A stretch of DNA of 63,787 nt from Agrococcus baldri (GTDB lineage: Bacteria; Actinomycetota; Actinomycetes; Actinomycetales; Microbacteriaceae), in NCBI GenBank assembly GCA_007988785.1, contig BJUU01000015.1, positions 1 to 63,787 of the forward strand, written 5' to 3'. The first letter of the stretch is position 1. Every line of letters starts with the position of its first letter. The notes below the pieces were generated by a model that was given only the letters and a program-made list of their open reading frames with translations, was not told the origin of the DNA and made no database searches. Of this stretch, positions 60,101-63,787 are shown one piece after another. Made by a program: the position numbers and the translations under genes.

Positions 60101-61573
60101 GCGCACCCGGCGGTCGGCCGCGTGATCCTCACCGGCTCGTCCGAGACGGCGGCGCGGTTCACCTCCTGGCGCCCCGAGCTGCCGCTGCTGGCCGAGACGG
60201 GCGGCAAGAACGCGATCGTCGTCACGCCCTCCGCCGATCTCGAGCTCGCTGCGGCCGACATCGTGCGGAGCGCCTTCGGCCACGCCGGGCAGAAGCGCGA
60301 TGCCGCATCCGTCGTCATCATGGTCGGCACGGTGGGCGACTCGGAGCGGTTCCGCCGCCAGCTGGTCGACGCGACCCGCTCGCTGCGCATCGGCTCGCCG
60401 CTCGACGCCCGCACCCACGTCGGCCCGCTCATCGAGCCCGCGCAGGGCGCGCTGCTGCGGGCGCTCACGACGCTCGAGCCCGGCGAGGAGTGGCTGCTCG
60501 AGCCCAAGCGGCTCGACGCCGCCGGCCGCATCTGGTCGCCCGGCATCCGCGACGCCGTCGAGCCGGGCAGCTTCACGCACGTGACCGAGCTCTTCGGCCC
60601 GCACCTCTCGCTCATCGAGGTCGAGACGCTCGACGAGGCGATCGACGTGCAGAACGCGAGCGAGCTCGGGCTCGCCGCCGGGCTGCACTCGCTCGACCCG
60701 ATCGAGGTGGCGCAGTGGCTCGACGAGGTGCGCGCCGGCACCCTGTACGTCAACCGCGGCATCACGGGCGCGATCGTGCGGCGCCAGCCCCTCGGCGGCT
60801 GGAGGCGCTCGCAGGTCGGCCCCGGCGCCAGGCCGGGCGGGCCGAGCGCCCTGCACTCGCTCGTCGACTGGCAGCCGGTCGAGCGCGGCCCGCGCGAGTC
60901 GGTGCGGCTGCACGGGCTCGACAAGCGGGTCTCCGAGCTCATCGAGTCGGCGACGCCCGCGCTCGACTTCCTCGCCTTCGACCGCGTGCGCGCCGGCGCG
61001 AACAGCGACCAGCGCGCCTGGGAGGAGGAGTTCGGCGAGGCGCGCGACGTCGCGCAGCTCGGCGTGGAGCGCAACGTGCTGCGCTACCGGCCGGCGGATG
61101 TGCTGCTGCGGGTCGCCGAGGACGGCTCGGTCGCCGACCTGGTGCGGTTGATCGCCGCCGCGGCGCGCACCCGCGCGATCGTGCGCATCTCGACCGCCAT
61201 CGAGGTGCCCAGCGGCATCGTGAAGCTGTCGAAGCAGCCCATCCCGCACGTGCGCATCGAGGAGATCGTGGAGGAGTCCGACGCGGCCTTCCACGCGCGC
61301 ATCGCCTCGGGCGAGGTGCTCGCCGAGGTCGAGAACGAGGATGCGCTCGGCCTGACCCGCACGACCGAGCCGCTGCGGCGCATCCGCCTCATCGGCACCG
61401 ACGCGGGCCTGCGGCCGGCGCTCGCCGGCAACACGACGGTGGCGGTGTACGACGGGCCGGTGACGACGGCGGGCCGCATCGAGCTGCTGCCGTTCCTGCG
61501 CGAGCAGACGGTCTCGATCACGGCGCATCGCTTCGGCACGCCCGACAAGGAGATGCAGGCGCTGACGCCGTAG
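57191..61573 (+). CDS. putA: bifunctional proline utilisation protein PutA, dehydrogenase half apparently defective
   Basis: 1460 aa. Residues 1-290 are low-complexity (an acidic DEQDA repeat, then a Pro/Glu/Ala-rich stretch). The FAD proline dehydrogenase domain (about 295-740) is intact: RLVKGAHLAMERVDAALHG, NLFDLAYAAEL, YLIRRLEEHAAGEGF. The glutamate-semialdehyde dehydrogenase domain (765-1235) keeps ETGGKNAIVV (general-base Glu) and the GSSETAARFTSWR nucleotide loop, but the catalytic motif GQKCSA reads GQKRDA (Arg1036-Asp1037; codons CGC GAT). The C-terminal region (1235-1460) ends TPDKEMQALTP. Proline is oxidised to P5C; completion to glutamate is in doubt. Confidence 0.9.
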   Translation: MTEQPRDDDFDALIAEGIQDVERERPAGGADGDPGAPAAGREQERQDDIRQLGLDEPLEVLDEQDADEQDTDAQDADEQDADEPDPDEPVRLTVTLDSGPAFEIDDATWAAAVSPYQPVEVPGVARSAEEPPAQGWSLSSDVGEVPTVQMDALELREELRAASLTPVPEAAQAPVPAEPPAEPDALEHTVAIETVPAAMPEPLAEPEPEPEPAPVVEPQPAPVPEPAVAPQPVVAPQPEAAPEPAAEPTPAPAAEPGPEPAPEPAAEPVPTPASAPVFRPAPTPAAETGSDDPFALAAIERVRGWVARPTPGKRDKAEERLAGLLQDPNGLDFAVGFVDRVVRPEDPKVGARNFEELSRDIPGFLDWYLKLGVTLGGGFGIVSPKLVIPMVKKAMREMVSHLVIDATPAKLAKPLAKLREDGTRLDIDLLGEAVLGEEEAASRLAALTELLQRDDVDAVSVSVSSMAPQPQPWAFDETVEKVSDRLLPLYALAAQSHPPKLITLEMGEYRDLDLTIAVFERLLTRPELARLEAGIVLQAYLPDALAAYRRLAAFAKERRAHGGAGITVRLVKGAHLAMERVDAALHGWPLATLPSKESSDANFKRVLREALLPDNAFAVRVGVASHNLFDLAYAAELAREHGTHQRIDAEMLLGMAADHRAAVREVFPRLVLSTPVVLPDRFDTTVGYLIRRLEEHAAGEGFMSSMFELADPVVFQRERDRFLASLELLRAEDAARGDGRPPRPNRTQDRLGDLQASMTHPTGFANEPDTDPALAANRDWARQIVQRAGATELGARTLEMNRIEDWPTLERRIDRAAQASDGWAALGAEARSRILRDAAAALGAYRGRLIEIMMAETGKTIAEADPEVSEAIDLARLAAEQALTLEQIEDATPQPVALTVVVPHWSVPVAVPVGGATAALATGSAVMLTPPPQARRSAAVLCEALWEAGVPREVLVLCDVAEGPVSQQLIAHPAVGRVILTGSSETAARFTSWRPELPLLAETGGKNAIVVTPSADLELAAADIVRSAFGHAGQKRDAASVVIMVGTVGDSERFRRQLVDATRSLRIGSPLDARTHVGPLIEPAQGALLRALTTLEPGEEWLLEPKRLDAAGRIWSPGIRDAVEPGSFTHVTELFGPHLSLIEVETLDEAIDVQNASELGLAAGLHSLDPIEVAQWLDEVRAGTLYVNRGITGAIVRRQPLGGWRRSQVGPGARPGGPSALHSLVDWQPVERGPRESVRLHGLDKRVSELIESATPALDFLAFDRVRAGANSDQRAWEEEFGEARDVAQLGVERNVLRYRPADVLLRVAEDGSVADLVRLIAAAARTRAIVRISTAIEVPSGIVKLSKQPIPHVRIEEIVEESDAAFHARIASGEVLAEVENEDALGLTRTTEPLRRIRLIGTDAGLRPALAGNTTVAVYDGPVTTAGRIELLPFLREQTVSITAHRFGTPDKEMQALTP
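57374..57448 (+). repeat. 15-bp tandem repeat inside putA
   Basis: Five in-frame units of GACGAGCAGGACGCC, with point changes, encode the DEQDA repeat. The third unit reads GACGCGCAG and the fifth GACGAGCCGGATCCC. Length may vary between strains. Confidence 0.8.
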
Positions 61574-61632
61574 TGCCCGGCCGCCCGCCGGCCCCGCCCG
61601 CGCCTCCGCTCGCAGCCCCCGGCGACGCCTGG

Positions 61633-61638
61633 TTGACT
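61633..61638 (+). promoter_or_regulatory. -10 box, leaderless fgd
   Basis: TTGACT, 7 nt before ATG 61646; atypical in having T at position 2. Confidence 0.3.
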
Positions 61639-61645
61639 GGGCGGC

Positions 61646-62638
61646 ATGCGGTACGGATACAAGGCCAGCGCCGAGCAGTTCAGCCCCGCCGAGCTGCTCG
61701 AGCTCGTGCAGCTCGCCGAGCAGGTGGGCCTCGACAGCGCGTTCATCAGCGATCACCTGCAGCCCTGGCGGCACGACGGGGGGCACGCGCCGAACGCGGT
61801 CGCGTGGCTCGGCATGGCGCTCGAGCGCACCGAGCGGATCGTGCTCGGCACCTCGGTGCTGACGCCCACGCTGCGCTACCAGCCGGCGGTCGTGGCGCAG
61901 CAGTTCGCGACGCTCGGGCAGGTGCACCCCGGGCGCCTCATCCTGGGCGTCGGCACCGGCGAGGCGCTCAACGAGCAGACCATCGGCGCCCCGTGGCCGG
62001 AGCTCAAGGAGCGCTTCGCGCGGCTGCGGGAGGCCGTGCGGCTCATCGACCGGCTCTGGCGCGAGGATCGCGTCGAGTTCGAGGGCGACTACTACTCGAC
62101 CAAGGGCGCGACCATCTACGACCGGCCGGAGGAGCCCATCCCCATCTACGTCGCCGGCGGCGGCCCCGCCACGACCCGCTACGCCGCGCGCTCGGCCGCC
62201 GGCCACATCTGCACCTCGGGCAAGGGCGACGAGTACTACCGCGACACGATCGTCGCGAACCTCGAGGAGGGCCTCGCGAAGGCCGGCCGCGACACGGCCG
62301 AGGTCGACCGCATGATCGAGATCAAGGTCTCGTACGACCGCGACGCCGACGCCGCCCTCGAGAACACGCGCTTCTGGGGTGCGCTGTCGCTCACGCAGGA
62401 GCAGAAGCACGCGGTGCACGATCCGATCGAGATGCAGCGGCTGGCCGACGAGCTGCCGATCGAGCAGGTGGCGAAGCGCTGGATCGTGGGGTCGGATGCG
62501 TCGGCAGTCGCGGGTGCGATCGGCCACTACGCAGAGCTCGGGTTCACCCATCTGGTGCTCCACGGCCCCGGGCACGACCAGCGCCGCTTCCTCGAGCAGT
62601 TCGCCGAGGACGTGCTGCCGCTGCTGCCCGCGCGCTGA
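61646..62638 (+). CDS. fgd: F420-dependent glucose-6-phosphate dehydrogenase
   Basis: 330 aa, luciferase-like barrel. It converts glucose-6-phosphate to 6-phosphogluconolactone while reducing F420. [34 protein letters not shown] (His37 and Trp41, matching His40/Trp44 of mycobacterial FGD1), [10 protein letters not shown] (Glu106, matching Glu109), [10 protein letters not shown] and KRWIVGSDA (phosphate-binding Lys and Arg) are all kept. It implies F420 synthesis elsewhere in the genome and explains the F420-type PPOX protein at 52.9 kb. Confidence 0.93.
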   Translation: MRYGYKASAEQFSPAELLELVQLAEQVGLDSAFISDHLQPWRHDGGHAPNAVAWLGMALERTERIVLGTSVLTPTLRYQPAVVAQQFATLGQVHPGRLILGVGTGEALNEQTIGAPWPELKERFARLREAVRLIDRLWREDRVEFEGDYYSTKGATIYDRPEEPIPIYVAGGGPATTRYAARSAAGHICTSGKGDEYYRDTIVANLEEGLAKAGRDTAEVDRMIEIKVSYDRDADAALENTRFWGALSLTQEQKHAVHDPIEMQRLADELPIEQVAKRWIVGSDASAVAGAIGHYAELGFTHLVLHGPGHDQRRFLEQFAEDVLPLLPAR

Positions 62639-62658
62639 CACCGCCCGCGGCAGCGCTC

Positions 62659-62720
62659 AAGCGGACCCGTTCCGCCCAGTCGGACCCGGTCCACCAGGTC
62701 CGCTTGGGCGGAACGGGTCC
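62659..62720. repeat. palindromic intergenic element, copy 2
   Basis: A 16-bp stem, GGACCCGTTCCGCCCA (62663-62678) with 62705-62720, competes with a second 9-bp stem, AAGCGGACC (62659-62667) with 62697-62705, and GGACCCGGTCC (62682-62692) is palindromic. The sequence aligns with 27405-27453. It lies between the convergent fgd and permease genes and could terminate both. Confidence 0.65.
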
Positions 62721-62738
62721 CCTTCGGGCGGCGCCGCC

Positions 62739-63787
62739 TCAGGCCGGCGCCGCCTCCGTCGCCACCCGCCGCACGAGCGGCAGCGCGCACGCGGTGGCGC
62801 CGAGCGTGACCACGACGGCGCCGACCGCCATGAGCGCCCAGGTGAGCACCGAGCCGGGGTTCTCCATCCAGAGCATGAAGCTCGGCAGGATCAGCAGCAG
62901 CGCCATGCCGGCCGCACCGCCGACGCCCACGAGCAGCGGCAGCGCCACCTGCCGCACGATCGCGTCGCGCATGACGGGCAGGTCGACGCCCATCCGGTGC
63001 ATCGCCTGGTGCTCGCGACGCTGGTCGAGCACCTTGGCCGACTGCGCGATGCCGGCGAGCACCGCGCCGAGCACGCCGGCGATCGCGATCGTCAGCGCCG
63101 CGCCGGTCGCCATGTCGCGGCTCATCGGGTCGTCGCCCGCGGCCATCGCCGGTGCGAGCGAGGCGAAGCCGCCGGCCATCACGGCGATCGCCATGGCGCC
63201 CACGATGTTGAAGGCGCCGCGCGGGTCGTCGACCACGCGCCGGGCCGCGAGCAGCGTCGCGGGGCGGCGGGCGCCCTTCGCGACGAGCCACGCGATGCCC
63301 TGGATCACGAGCGGGCCGATGAGCGCGTACGACAGCACCAGGATCGAGATGAGCACGATCGAGACGGTCAGCTCGACCGGGATGAGCCCGAGGCCGACGA
63401 CCACCACGTAGGCGGCGACCACCACCAGGAAGCCCGCCACCCGCCACAGCGACAACCGCTTCGCGCCGACGCGCTGCGCGACGCCGAGCGGCGTCACGTG
63501 CACGCGCTGCAGCGAGGCGAGCGCTGCGCCGAGCGCGATGAGCACGACGGCGCCGGCCGCGGCGAGCCACACCCAGACGGGCGGCAGCAGCTCGGCCACC
63601 GTGAACGGCAGCCCCTGGAACTCGATGCGGGCGATGCCCGGCGTCACGGCGAGCGCCAGCATGGCGCCGACCAGCACGCCCACGAGCGCCTGCGCGACCG
63701 CGTCGAGCACGGCCATCGCGCTCACCTGGCCGCGGGTCGCGCCGGCCAGCCGGAGCGCTGCGAGCCGGTCGTCGCGGCGGGCGATCG
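62739..63787 (-). CDS. FtsX-like ABC transporter permease, 5' end outside the window
   Basis: At least 349 aa are visible and the frame continues past the right edge, where the peptide reads ARRDDRLAALRLAGATRGQV, a typical loop of FtsX/MacB permeases. About eight transmembrane helices are seen (VLDAVAQALVGVLVGAMLAL; VWVWLAAAGAVVLIALGAAL; SIVLISILVLSYALIGPLVI; LIGHT blocks to the end). The closing domain repeats the loop HQAMHRMGVDLPVMRDAIVR. It would need an ATPase gene outside the window. Internal ATG codons are not the start. Confidence 0.85.
   Translation of the reverse strand, partial: IARRDDRLAALRLAGATRGQVSAMAVLDAVAQALVGVLVGAMLALAVTPGIARIEFQGLPFTVAELLPPVWVWLAAAGAVVLIALGAALASLQRVHVTPLGVAQRVGAKRLSLWRVAGFLVVVAAYVVVVGLGLIPVELTVSIVLISILVLSYALIGPLVIQGIAWLVAKGARRPATLLAARRVVDDPRGAFNIVGAMAIAVMAGGFASLAPAMAAGDDPMSRDMATGAALTIAIAGVLGAVLAGIAQSAKVLDQRREHQAMHRMGVDLPVMRDAIVRQVALPLLVGVGGAAGMALLLILPSFMLWMENPGSVLTWALMAVGAVVVTLGATACALPLVRRVATEAAPA

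Noticed and set aside
57191-61573. putA as a pseudogene or frameshift because of the missing catalytic Cys
   Set aside because: The frame is uninterrupted for 1460 codons and the residues around the site remain conserved.
57514-63411. A very long open frame running through putA, fgd and beyond, with further long frames on the opposite strand (for example 11518-14508)
   Set aside because: These are shadows of real genes in another frame, common in 72% GC DNA; their products are Arg/Ala/Pro-rich with no conserved motifs.
1-63787. CRISPR arrays, tRNA or rRNA genes, insertion sequences, prophage genes
   Set aside because: No regularly spaced repeats, cloverleaf sequences, transposase or integrase motifs were found on reading both strands.

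Overview
The window is a 63.8-kb piece of a very GC-rich (about 72%) actinobacterial chromosome. Its gene order trxA-trxB-(small gene)-murJ-DUF6049 gene-CCA-adding enzyme-rpsF-ssb-rpsR-rplI-dnaB is the block that lies close to oriC in Actinomycetota. The F420-dependent enzymes, the MocR (YczR)/YczE pair and the general protein signatures fit a member of the Microbacteriaceae; the genus is inference only. I see no prophage, IS element, CRISPR array, rRNA or tRNA gene. The window is almost entirely core and housekeeping content on both strands.

Layout. 0.2-5.7 kb (minus): thioredoxin/thioredoxin reductase, a small membrane-anchored protein, MurJ and a large secreted DUF6049 protein. 5.8-11.1 kb (plus): CCA-adding enzyme, the S6-SSB-S18-L9 operon and DnaB helicase. 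11.2-25.1 kb: a mixed region with a cysteine-less HesB-like protein, an MFS exporter, a NYN/OST-HTH protein, an Fpg/Nei glycosylase, an RclA-like flavoprotein with YciI, a CPBP protease, an NADPH-FMN reductase, an M20 amidohydrolase, a membrane/lipoprotein trio, a rhodanese, a two-component system and a GAP-family membrane protein. 25.2-27.3 kb: peroxide-type Fur regulator plus catalase. 27.6-32.5 kb: a GAD-like/DUF1851 protein, PurB, a low-molecular-weight phosphatase, an undescribed two-gene cassette (87-aa helical protein plus 545-aa alpha/beta hydrolase) and a PF04020 membrane protein. 32.5-37.9 kb: HisC-like aminotransferase coupled to a 2-oxoacid dehydrogenase E1alpha-E1beta-E2 operon, then NadE. 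38.0-44.2 kb: zinc block, znuA-znuC-znuB-znuB2-zur behind a promoter overlapped by a Zur-type box, then a membrane protein and the rpmB-rpmG-rpsN operon whose products lack the zinc-binding cysteines. 44.3-49.9 kb: trehalose-synthase-like amylase, LLM flavoprotein, YczR/YczE and HU. 50.0-63.8 kb: CtaG-CopD fusion, phosphatase, F420/PPOX protein, GNAT, TrhO, thioesterase, CrtI-like oxidoreductase, a giant PutA, F420-dependent glucose-6-phosphate dehydrogenase (Fgd) and an incomplete FtsX-like permease at the right edge.

Themes. Many genes that head a transcription unit have a -10 box of the form YA(G/C)NNT placed exactly 6-8 nt before the start codon, with no leader and no ribosome binding site, which indicates pervasive leaderless transcription and fixes many starts. 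Operon-internal genes are joined by ATGA/GTGA or TGATG overlaps. All four ribosomal proteins here that exist in zinc-binding and zinc-free versions (S18, L28, L33, S14) are the cysteine-poor type, and three of them sit beside the zinc import/Zur operon. The most unexpected protein-level observation is that the aldehyde dehydrogenase half of PutA has Arg-Asp where the catalytic Cys is expected. The most unexpected DNA-level observations are a phased array of DnaA-box-like 9-mers upstream of dnaB and a pair of related palindromic elements in convergent intergenic regions.
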